Made by a program: the position numbers and the translations under genes
Part shown: positions 13,729-19,487 of the stretch, in pieces
How positions within the stretch are numbered: the first letter of the stretch is position 1
Layout of the letters: each line of letters starts with the position of its first letter
Assembly: GCA_009782025.1 (NCBI GenBank)
Contig: WQUQ01000295.1
Location: forward strand, 1-19,487
Direction: 5' to 3'
DNA: 19,487 nt
Source: Desulfobulbus sp.
GTDB taxonomy: Bacteria; Pseudomonadota; Gammaproteobacteria; Burkholderiales; Rhodocyclaceae
Notes under the pieces: model-generated
Told to the model about the DNA's origin: nothing
Seen by the model: the letters and a program-made list of their open reading frames with translations, nothing else
The model's database searches: none

Positions 13729-14502
13729 ATGATAATCACCCAGATCGATGAAGCCATCGGCGTCATCACCCTCAAGCATGAAGCCAAGCGCAACGCGCTT
13801 TCGGAACGCCTGGTCGACAGCGTCATCGGCGCCCTCGCCGAATTCACCCGCCAGGATGTGCGCTGTGCCATCCTGCGCGCCGCACCCGGCGTCAAGGTCT
13901 GGTCAGCCGGCCACGACGTATCCGAACTCCCTGAAGGCGGCCACGACCCGCTCGGCTGGCGCGATCCGCTGCGTCATCTGATCCGCGAACTGGAAAACTT
14001 CCGCGCCCCGATCATCGCCATGATTGAAGGCAGCGTCTGGGGCGGCGCCTGCGAAACGGTGCTCGCCTGCGACCTGATCGTCGCCACGCCGGAGGCCAGC
14101 TTTGCCGCCACGCCCGCTCGCCACAGCGTGCCTTACAACGTCTCCGGCCTGCTCACCTTCCTCAACGCCGCGCACATCCACATCGCCAAGGAAATGCTGT
14201 TCACCGCCCAGCCCATCCCCGCCAGCCGGCTCGAACGCATGGGCATCATCAACCACATCGCCCCGGCGGAAACCATCGAGACCGTCACCTACGACATCGC
14301 TCGTACCATCGCCAACAACGCCCCGCTGTCGATCACCGTGATGAAGGAGCAATTGCGTATCCTGGCCGGCGCCCACACCATGTCGCCGCAGGACTTCGAG
14401 CGCATCCAGGGCCTGCGCCGCGTGGTCTACAATAGCGAGGATTATTCTGAAGGCATAAAAGCTTTCAAGGCAAAACGAAAACCCAAGTTCAAGGGACAGT
14501 AA
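13729..14502 (+). CDS. scpB: Methylmalonyl-CoA decarboxylase (enoyl-CoA hydratase/crotonase family)
   Basis: The protein has 257 aa and follows E. coli ScpB (YgfG) closely along its length, as I recall that sequence: KRNALSERLVDSVIGAL, KVWSAGHDVSELPEGGHDPL, MIEGSVWGGACE, VPYNVSGLL, LTVMKEQLRILAGAHTM-like, and the diagnostic end GLRRVVYNSEDYSEGIKAF. The active-site His of SAGHD and the Tyr of VPYN are present. The reaction is (R/S)-methylmalonyl-CoA to propionyl-CoA plus CO2. It has no known place in N2O reduction yet stands inside the nos gene order on the same strand, flanked by two repeat elements. The ATG at 13729 is chosen by alignment with the family; the long in-frame extension upstream runs through the repeat and is rejected. 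The ribosome-binding site is weak. Confidence 0.9.
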   Translation: MIITQIDEAIGVITLKHEAKRNALSERLVDSVIGALAEFTRQDVRCAILRAAPGVKVWSAGHDVSELPEGGHDPLGWRDPLRHLIRELENFRAPIIAMIEGSVWGGACETVLACDLIVATPEASFAATPARHSVPYNVSGLLTFLNAAHIHIAKEMLFTAQPIPASRLERMGIINHIAPAETIETVTYDIARTIANNAPLSITVMKEQLRILAGAHTMSPQDFERIQGLRRVVYNSEDYSEGIKAFKAKRKPKFKGQ

Positions 14503-14604
14503 TCGTTGTTCATCCGGTTATCTGAAAAGCCGTAACCACCGCAGCTTTGCTGTTCCTTCCCTTTTGATGCAGGTTCAATGTCAGCCGTCGCCGCCTTTTT
14601 TATA

Positions 14605-14842
14605 ATCCTAAAAACCGTAGTTGACCGCTCGTGAATTTGATAAACGCTGCATGAACACGACCTTTCCCGACTTCGATGACCGACACCGTATGGGTGAAAC
14701 CGCTACGCGCCCGATCAGGCCGCCCTCGGGCACGCTGGCGGCGTTGCTCCTCCTTGCAGGCATCAGCCTGCCGCGTCGTCGCGCCTTGCCAGCCCACCCG
14801 ATGTCGACCTGCTCAGGCGCGTCCAACTACGGTTTTTAGGAT
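14605..14842. mobile_element. 238-bp MITE-like element with perfect 19-bp terminal inverted repeats
   Basis: ATCCTAAAAACCGTAGTTG (14605-14623) and its exact reverse complement (14824-14842) flank about 200 bp. No transposase is encoded. A 72-codon open frame on the minus strand (14608-14826) runs almost end to end, with its stop in the left terminal repeat (…NYGF). No clear target-site duplication is visible. It lies between scpB and nosF, and the right end supplies the AGGA 10 nt before the nosF ATG. The 102 bp before it (14503-14604) hold short weak hairpins but no gene. Confidence 0.75.
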
Positions 14843-14851
14843 AATCCGCCC

Positions 14852-15709
14852 ATGATCCAGATCAGCCATCTCGCCAAGACCTTCCGCCGCGTTCGGGTGC
14901 TCGACGGCATCGACCTTAACATCGGCCTCGGCGAGCGCATCGCCCTGATCGGCTCCAACGGCGCCGGCAAGACCACCCTGATCCGCTGCCTGCTCGGCGA
15001 ATACACCCACGATGGCCAAATCGCCATCGCCGGCCTTGATCCGCGCAAGAACCGTACCGCTGTGCTCGGCAACATCGGCTTCGTGCCGCAACTGCCACCG
15101 CCACTGAAAATGCCGGTCGGCCAGTTGATCGACTTCTCGGCCTCGCTGTGCGGCACTGCGCCGCAACGTATCCACGCCGTCGCCCGGCGTCTCGGCCTCG
15201 ATGTCGACGCCATCGCAACCCGGCAATTCGTCCGCCTCTCCGGTGGCATGAAGCAAAAACTGCTGATCGCCATCGCGCTGGGCCGCGACGCCAGGGTGCT
15301 GGTGATGGATGAACCCGCCGCCAACCTCGATCCCGAAGCGCGCAAAATCTTCTTCGACCTCTTGGCCGAGCGACTGGCAGACGCCACGATGCTCATCTCC
15401 AGCCATCGTCTCGACGAGGTGTCGGCGCTGGTCAACCGGGTCATCGAAATGGACATGGGCAAGATCGTGCTCGACGACAAGGTCGCCGACAATGCCACGC
15501 TAACCTCCCGGCTGGCCTGCCGCATCGCGCTCAGGCGCTTCGAGCCGGCTTTCGCCAAGGCGATTGACGGCTGGAATTTCACCAGCCGCGACAACGATCG
15601 GGTCTGGCAAGGCGAGATCGCCGGGCCGGATCGGCTGCGCTTTCTCGGCATCATCTCCCGCTACACGGCGCTGATCGCCGACCTGTCGCTGACCGAGAAC
15701 GCCGGCTAA
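14852..15709 (+). CDS. nosF: NosF, ABC transporter ATP-binding subunit
   Basis: The protein has 285 aa and is an intact ABC ATPase. Walker A is GSNGAGKTT (34-42), the Q-loop is in FVPQLPPPL, the signature is LSGGMKQ, Walker B/D-loop is VLVMDEPAANLD, and the switch His is in ISSHRLDE. It pairs with the NosY permease and periplasmic NosD. The complex supplies a sulfur species or copper-site assembly function for CuZ. Its only ribosome-binding candidate, AGGA at 14838-14841, lies within the terminal repeat of the mobile element, so translation of nosF now depends on transposon-derived sequence. The spacing to nosL is 2 bp. Confidence 0.95.
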   Translation: MIQISHLAKTFRRVRVLDGIDLNIGLGERIALIGSNGAGKTTLIRCLLGEYTHDGQIAIAGLDPRKNRTAVLGNIGFVPQLPPPLKMPVGQLIDFSASLCGTAPQRIHAVARRLGLDVDAIATRQFVRLSGGMKQKLLIAIALGRDARVLVMDEPAANLDPEARKIFFDLLAERLADATMLISSHRLDEVSALVNRVIEMDMGKIVLDDKVADNATLTSRLACRIALRRFEPAFAKAIDGWNFTSRDNDRVWQGEIAGPDRLRFLGIISRYTALIADLSLTENAG

Positions 15710-15711
15710 CC

Positions 15712-16200
15712 ATGTGCCGCAGCCCCGAACGCCGCCAGTTTCTCGGCCGCCTCGCCGCCGCCGGCTTCCTGCTGACGCCGCTGGCCGCCGCGCTGACCGC
15801 CTGCCAGAAAGGCGACTGGCCGGAAGGCATGGCCGAAATCAAGTGGGATCGCGACACCTGCGCGCGGTGCAGCATGGTCATCTCCGACCGCCGCTTTGCC
15901 GCCCAACTGCGCGGCGGGCCGCAAAATGCCGCCTGGAAGTTCGACGACATCGGCTGCCTGCTGTTCTGGATCCGCGACAAAGCCGCCGACATGCCGTGGC
16001 TGGCCGACCCGGCGACCCGCATGTGGGTCGCCGACATGAGCAGCAAGGGCCAGGATGTCAAATGGCTCGACCCGCGCCAGGCCCACTACGTCGGCCGCCA
16101 TTCGCCGATGGGCTACAATTTCGCCGCCACCGCCCAGCCGCAGGCCGGCAGCCAGGATTTCGCCAGCATGCGCGAACACCTGCTGGCGCGCGGCAAGTGA
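15712..16200 (+). CDS. nosL: NosL, outer-membrane/periplasmic Cu(I) lipoprotein
   Basis: The protein has 162 aa. An N-terminal RRQFLGRLAAAGF signal leads to a lipobox (ALTAC, lipidated Cys31). The Cu(I) site CARCSM (Cys50, Cys53, Met55) is in the position expected for NosL, which hands copper to NosD. RRQFLG looks like a twin-arginine motif, which together with the lipobox suggests Tat export of a lipoprotein. It sits between nosF and nosY, starting 2 bp after nosF. The rest of the protein (from WKFDDIGCLLFW to HSPMGYNFAA) matches the NosL family pattern. Confidence 0.95.
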   Translation: MCRSPERRQFLGRLAAAGFLLTPLAAALTACQKGDWPEGMAEIKWDRDTCARCSMVISDRRFAAQLRGGPQNAAWKFDDIGCLLFWIRDKAADMPWLADPATRMWVADMSSKGQDVKWLDPRQAHYVGRHSPMGYNFAATAQPQAGSQDFASMREHLLARGK

Positions 16201-16254
16201 CGCCCATCATGCCGCCGACACCGACGGACATGGCGGACGATACGCCGCTCCGTG

Positions 16255-16331
16255 CGTCATTCTGCGCGCAGTCGCAGAATCCATCCGGCGTCTGGATTCT
16301 GCGACTACGCTTCGCTCCGCGCAGAATGACG
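16255..16331. repeat. 77-bp REP-like palindromic element between nosL and nosY
   Basis: Two nested pairs of perfect 14-bp arms are present. The outer pair CGTCATTCTGCGCG / CGCGCAGAATGACG is at 16255-16268 and 16318-16331. The inner pair AGTCGCAGAATCCA / TGGATTCTGCGACT is at 16270-16283 and 16293-16306. The form 'GTCATTC…GAATCCA…TGGATTC…GAATGAC' is typical of widespread bacterial intergenic repeats. It would form a strong hairpin in the nos mRNA. The remainder of the 172-bp nosL-nosY gap holds nothing else recognisable. Confidence 0.8.
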
Positions 16332-16372
16332 GTGAGAGGTTCTTTCACGCTAACCCATAGGCCCGACCCGCC

Positions 16373-17200
16373 ATGAAACAACTCTGGCTGACCGCCAAAC
16401 TGGATATCGTCGAATCACTGCGCGCCCGCTGGTTCCAGATCTACACCCTGGTTTTCGGCGGCATCGTCGCCCTGCTCTTCGTCTTTGGCCTGACCGAATC
16501 GCGGGTGCTCGGCTTCATCGGTCTCTCCCGCCTGCTCGTCACTTACATCCAGCTGACCATGGCCATCCTGCCGATCTTCGTGCTGATTACCACGGTGCGT
16601 TCGGTCGCCGGCGACCGCGAGGCCGGCGTCTACGAATACCTGCTGTCGCTGCCGGTATCGCTGTCGGCATGGTTCTGGGGCAAGATCGTCGGCCGCTACC
16701 TCGTCATCTTCACGCCGGTCTTTCTGGCCATGCTCGGCGCCACCCTCTGGGCCACGATCCAGGACATCGAGGTGCCGTGGGACATGTTCGGCTACTACAC
16801 GGCGCTGCTGGCGGTGATGGCCCTATGTTTTCTCGGCATCGGCATGCTCATCTCGGCCATCGCCCGCAGCACCGACATGGCCCAGGGGGCTGCCTTCATG
16901 GTCTGGCTGACGCTGCTCTTGTTCCTCGACCTGATCCTGCTCGGCGTCATGATCCAGGGCAAGGTCGCGCCGGAAGTCGCCATCCTCCTGGCCTTGGCTA
17001 ACCCGCTGCAAGTCTTCCGCACCGCCGCGCTGGCCCTGTTCGACCCGCAACTGATCGTGCTCGGCCCCTCGGCCTTCGTCATCCTCGACCTGTTCGGCGC
17101 TACCGGCTACAAAATCTTCGCCCTGGTCTATCCGGCCTTTCTGGGCCTCTTGAGCGCCACCATCGGCTACCTCCTGTTCCGCCGGGGCGACCTGCCGTGA
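16373..17200 (+). CDS. nosY: NosY, ABC transporter permease subunit
   Basis: The protein has 275 aa with six hydrophobic segments: the regions starting FQIYTLVFGGIVALLF, YIQLTMAILPIFVLI, YLVIFTPVFLAMLGATL, YTALLAVMALCFLGIGMLI, AAFMVWLTLLLFLDLILLGV and IFALVYPAFLGLLSATIGYLL. GDREAGVYEYLLSLPVS is the coupling-helix region found in NosY and related ABC-2 permeases. It forms the membrane channel of NosDFY. The last four bases (GTGA) overlap the following thioredoxin gene. Confidence 0.93.
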   Translation: MKQLWLTAKLDIVESLRARWFQIYTLVFGGIVALLFVFGLTESRVLGFIGLSRLLVTYIQLTMAILPIFVLITTVRSVAGDREAGVYEYLLSLPVSLSAWFWGKIVGRYLVIFTPVFLAMLGATLWATIQDIEVPWDMFGYYTALLAVMALCFLGIGMLISAIARSTDMAQGAAFMVWLTLLLFLDLILLGVMIQGKVAPEVAILLALANPLQVFRTAALALFDPQLIVLGPSAFVILDLFGATGYKIFALVYPAFLGLLSATIGYLLFRRGDLP

Positions 17201-17697
17201 AACATCTGCTCGCCGCCCCGGTTTTGGCCCTGGCCCTGTTCGCGCCACTCGTCCTGGCCGAAGAACAACCCTCCGCGGCACCGCTGTTCGCGGCCACGCT
17301 CACCGACCTCAACGATCAGCCGGCGGCCCTCGCCCGCTACCAAGGCAAGCCGCTGATCGTCAACTTCTGGGCGCGCTGGTGTGGCCCCTGCAAGGCCGAA
17401 ATTCCCGAACTGATCGCCTTCCGCCATGCCCACCAAGGCCAGATCGAAATACTCGGCATCGGCATCGAGGACCGCGCCGAACCGGTCAAGGATTTCGCCA
17501 AAGCCTATGACATGGATTACCCGCTGTTCATCGCCAAGGAACAAGGCATGCCGCTGATGAAAGCCCTCGGCAACCCCATCGGCGGCCTGCCCTATACCCT
17601 GTTCATCAACCGCCAGGGTAAGGTCGTGCACAAAAAGATGGGGTTGTTGAAAGAAGCCGATTTCACCACCGCCGCTCCGGCCTTGCTGGCGAAATAA
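17197..17697 (+). CDS. TlpA/ResA-like periplasmic thioredoxin
   Basis: The protein has 166 aa, starting with GTG in a GTGA overlap with nosY. A signal peptide (MKHLLAAPVLALALFAPLVLA) precedes a thioredoxin fold with the redox site FWARWCGPCK (Cys62, Cys65) and a cis-Pro loop GGLPYT. TlpA-type proteins reduce cysteines of SCO, CuA sites or apocytochromes. Overlap with nosY suggests it keeps NosZ CuA or NosL/NosD thiols reduced, or aids cytochrome maturation; which client it has is unknown. It is the last gene of the nos transcription unit; no clear terminator is seen before the retron promoter at 17730. Confidence 0.9.
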   Translation: MKHLLAAPVLALALFAPLVLAEEQPSAAPLFAATLTDLNDQPAALARYQGKPLIVNFWARWCGPCKAEIPELIAFRHAHQGQIEILGIGIEDRAEPVKDFAKAYDMDYPLFIAKEQGMPLMKALGNPIGGLPYTLFINRQGKVVHKKMGLLKEADFTTAAPALLAK

Positions 17698-17729
17698 AAC
17701 CGTCCTGACCCCAACGGCATTGTTGCCCC

Positions 17730-17735
17730 TATAAT
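17730..17735 (+). promoter_or_regulatory. -10 box of the retron RNA
   Basis: A perfect TATAAT lies at 17730-17735 with a weak -35 candidate (CTGACC, 17705-17710; spacer 19 nt). The predicted start, 6-8 nt downstream, coincides with base 17741, where the long-range a1 repeat of the retron RNA begins. This agreement between two independent signals supports both. Confidence 0.6.
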
Positions 17736-17740
17736 CCAGA

Positions 17741-17911
17741 CGGCCCCGGCGCATTTCAAGCATTTTCGCATGGCGATTCATCGTCTGTGGGCCGTGGGGC
17801 ATCCCCACGGCGATTGTTTTGATGTTGCCGATACAGCGCACGACTCCGCCCTGCGCCTCCGGCGCAGATCGGGTCGCGCTCGACCCGCAGGTTGGAATGC
17901 ACCGTGGGCCG
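17741..17911 (+). ncRNA. Retron msr-msd non-coding RNA (predicted)
   Basis: The ends pair over long range. a1 17741-17755 pairs with a2 17896-17911: CGGCCC/GGGCCG, CGG/CCG and GCATT/AATGC, 14 pairs with one mismatch and one bulged T. After a1 comes CAAGC, with G17760 as candidate branch guanosine. Two msr hairpins follow: a small one (GGCGA/TCGTC, 17772-17785) and a strong one (GCCGTGGGG/CCCCACGGC, 17791-17811, 3-nt loop). The msd part can fold into an 18-bp bulged hairpin at 17835-17880 with apical stem CTGCGCC-TCC-GGCGCAG (17851-17867). An alternative 7-bp stem, 17870-17876/17881-17887, competes with its base. The order promoter, a1, msr, msd, a2, reverse transcriptase is that of known retrons. 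Exact msDNA ends and branch site are inferred. Confidence 0.75.
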
Positions 17912-17929
17912 CCCTTTTGTGATTTATAC

Positions 17930-19318
17930 ATGTCTCGCCGCCCATCACACGTTCAATGGATCGCTACCGCGCTGGCCCATGCCCTGCTGGCCGCCGACGT
18001 CGATCAAGCCCGTACCCGCTCGCAGGCAGCGCTGACGGAGCGCATGGGCATCTGCCTTGGCATTCCCGCATCAGCACAGTTGCGCGCCTTGTCAACTGCG
18101 CTGGCGCGGCGGTCACTGCCGTTCTGGCGGCAGCACACGGTACCGACGTTGGCTCGCCATTTGCAAAACATGGCGTCATTCCAAAAACTGTTCGCCGACT
18201 CACCACTGTGCGTTCGGCGCTGGCTGTTGCGCCCGGTGGAAATGCGCGACCAGACGCCCGGTTTCATCGCCCCGTTGCCATTACCGCAGTGGCCGACGTC
18301 GGTCGATCTGGCGCGTGGACTGGGCATCTCGCTGGATGAACTCGACTGGCTCTGCCATCCCGCTCTGGGCTGGCGCGATGCTCTATCCTCGTCCCCGCCC
18401 GCGCCCGGCGCGCGACGCGTCGCGCCGCACTACCGCTGCATTCTCCGGCCCAAGGCCCACGGCGGCTTGCGCCTGATCGAAGCGCCGCTGCCTCTGCTCA
18501 AGCGCATACAACGCCGATTGTTGACCGAACTGCTCCAGCATGTGCCGGTTCATGAATGCGCACACGGCTTCGTGCCTGGGCGCGATGTCGCCAGCCATGC
18601 GCAAACGCACGCCGGCCAGTCATTCGTGATGACCTTCGATCTGCGCGACTTTTTCAACAGCATCGGCGCTGGCCGCATCAACGCGCTGTGGCGCAGCCTG
18701 GGTTACCCGGAAGGCACGGCGCGCTGCCTGAGCGCCCTGACCACCACGCGCACGCCCGCGCCGGTGCGCGCCCGGCTGCATGAATCGGGCGAGGCGAATT
18801 TCATGCGCCAGCGCCGCCTGAGCAGCGCCCATCTGCCGCAAGGCGCGCCGACCTCGCCGGCCCTGGCGAACCTCTGCGCCTTCGGGCTGGATTTGCGGCT
18901 GGCCGGTCTGGCCGAACGCTTCGGTGCGCGCTATTCGCGCTATGCGGACGATCTCGTGTTCTCCGGCCCGGCGGCGCTGGGCCGCCAGTCCCGCGCCCTA
19001 CACGCCTGGGTCAGCGCCATCGTCGCCAGCGAGGGCTTCGCCCTGCATCCGGCCAAGACGCGCCAGCTACCGGCGCACCACCAACAGCGCATCACCGGAC
19101 TGGTCATCAACCAGCGCCCCAACCTGGCCCGCGATGATTACGACCGCCTGCGCGCCGAACTGCATCAACTCACGTTCAAAACCGCCGTCGATCCCGCGCT
19201 GCGGGCGCATCTGCAAGGACGGCTGACCTGGGCTACCCGCTTCGTCTGCGCCAGCCGCGCCCGCAAGCTGAAGGGCTTGCTGGAACGGATCGACTTTGCG
19301 CCGGCTTCTTCCGCATAA
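17930..19318 (+). CDS. Retron-type reverse transcriptase
   Basis: The protein has 462 aa from the ATG at 17930, 18 nt after the msr-msd RNA. An N-terminal extension (about 1-150) is followed by the RT palm and fingers. Motif A is TFDLRDFFNSI (catalytic Asp237). The LPQGAPTSPALAN block starts at Gln304. YSRYADDLVFSG holds the catalytic YADD (338-341). After this comes HPAKTRQ and then ITGLVINQRP (388-394), equivalent to the retron-typical VTGLVVN segment. A group II intron thumb/maturase or endonuclease domain is absent. From motif order and extension length it resembles the myxobacterial Mx162-like retron RTs; this is pattern recognition, not a computed tree. The open frame extends back to 17819, but that part is the RNA gene. 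No Shine-Dalgarno is evident. No accessory effector is visible on either side. Confidence 0.9.
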   Translation: MSRRPSHVQWIATALAHALLAADVDQARTRSQAALTERMGICLGIPASAQLRALSTALARRSLPFWRQHTVPTLARHLQNMASFQKLFADSPLCVRRWLLRPVEMRDQTPGFIAPLPLPQWPTSVDLARGLGISLDELDWLCHPALGWRDALSSSPPAPGARRVAPHYRCILRPKAHGGLRLIEAPLPLLKRIQRRLLTELLQHVPVHECAHGFVPGRDVASHAQTHAGQSFVMTFDLRDFFNSIGAGRINALWRSLGYPEGTARCLSALTTTRTPAPVRARLHESGEANFMRQRRLSSAHLPQGAPTSPALANLCAFGLDLRLAGLAERFGARYSRYADDLVFSGPAALGRQSRALHAWVSAIVASEGFALHPAKTRQLPAHHQQRITGLVINQRPNLARDDYDRLRAELHQLTFKTAVDPALRAHLQGRLTWATRFVCASRARKLKGLLERIDFAPASSA

Positions 19319-19371
19319 CGCCACCACCTGCACTTTGCCATGCTCAAACGTAAGTGTCGCTGCGGGACGAT

Positions 19372-19487
19372 TTATTCATACCCAAGGCTTTTCAACAGCC
19401 GCTCGTCATCATTCCAGCCCGACTTCACCTTGACCCAGACCTCGAGGTAAACCTTGCCGTCGAATAGCCGTTCCATGTCCTGGCGCG
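19372..19487 (-). CDS. era: GTPase Era, C-terminal fragment
   Basis: Only the last 38 codons are inside the window, with the TAA stop at 19372-19374. The translation ends [21 protein letters not shown] followed by [14 protein letters not shown]. This is the conserved C-terminal end of the KH domain of Era, the ribosome-assembly GTPase that binds the 3' end of 16S rRNA. It is convergent with the reverse transcriptase, with 53 bp between the stops and no recognisable terminator there. Confidence 0.92.
   Translation of the reverse strand, partial: RQDMERLFDGKVYLEVWVKVKSGWNDDERLLKSLGYE

Noticed and set aside
14608..14826. 72-codon minus-strand frame inside the MITE-like element as a real gene
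   Set aside because: It fills the element end to end with its stop in the terminal repeat, and has Arg/Ser-rich composition and no ribosome-binding site. It is better explained as repeat sequence.
17819..17929. N-terminal extension of the reverse transcriptase frame upstream of 17930
   Set aside because: This stretch contains the msd hairpin and the a2 repeat of the retron RNA and has no ribosome-binding site. The ATG at 17930 gives an N-terminus that fits better.
1..19487. CRISPR arrays, tRNA or rRNA genes
   Set aside because: I saw no regularly spaced direct repeats and no tRNA- or rRNA-like sequence on either strand.

Overview
The window is high-GC bacterial DNA, most consistent with a betaproteobacterium of the Rhodocyclaceae (Dechloromonas/Azonexus-like). 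That assignment is an inference from gene content and order. The centre is a clade II ('atypical') nitrous oxide reductase cluster: Sec-exported NosZ, two c-type cytochromes, a NosB-like membrane protein, NosD, NosG, NosH, NosF, NosL and NosY, with no NosR or NosX. The right edge carries the 3' end of era.

Layout. 1-206: C-terminal piece of a GGDEF diguanylate cyclase. 286-612 (-): small secreted protein. 754-2566: RegB/RegA-type (PrrB/PrrA, RoxS/RoxR) redox two-component system, with RegA-like palindromes in front of it. 2690-3906: a coupled two-gene module, an unknown 244-aa protein plus a PIN-domain ribonuclease, that looks like a large toxin-antitoxin pair. 3981-5621 (-): three-gene copper-delivery operon (FixH/YtkA-like anchor, SCO, PCuAC), divergent from nosZ. 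5742-17697: the nos cluster ending in a TlpA-like thioredoxin. 17730-19318: a retron, meaning a structured msr-msd RNA with its own promoter followed by a retron-type reverse transcriptase. 19372-end (-): era.

How it fits together. RegB senses the redox/quinone state and RegA probably controls itself and, through a closely similar palindrome at 5654-5670, the divergent nosZ/copper-chaperone promoter region. NosG, NosH, NosB and the cytochromes would carry electrons to periplasmic NosZ. SCO, PCuAC, NosL and NosDFY would supply and assemble CuA and CuZ. An FNR/NNR-type box lies at the right distance from a -10 element in front of the diheme cytochrome gene, so the cluster appears to have at least two promoters.

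The cluster is studded with unrelated repeats: a hairpin over the nosH ribosome-binding site, a 104-bp inverted-repeat element, a 238-bp MITE-like element with perfect 19-bp ends directly before nosF, and a 77-bp REP-like palindrome before nosY. A methylmalonyl-CoA decarboxylase gene (scpB) sits between two of them inside the nos gene order.

The best candidate for an undescribed system is the retron at 17730-19318. Its non-coding RNA can be delimited from sequence by a -10 box, a 14-bp a1/a2 pairing, two msr hairpins and an 18-bp bulged msd hairpin. No effector gene is visible beside it.
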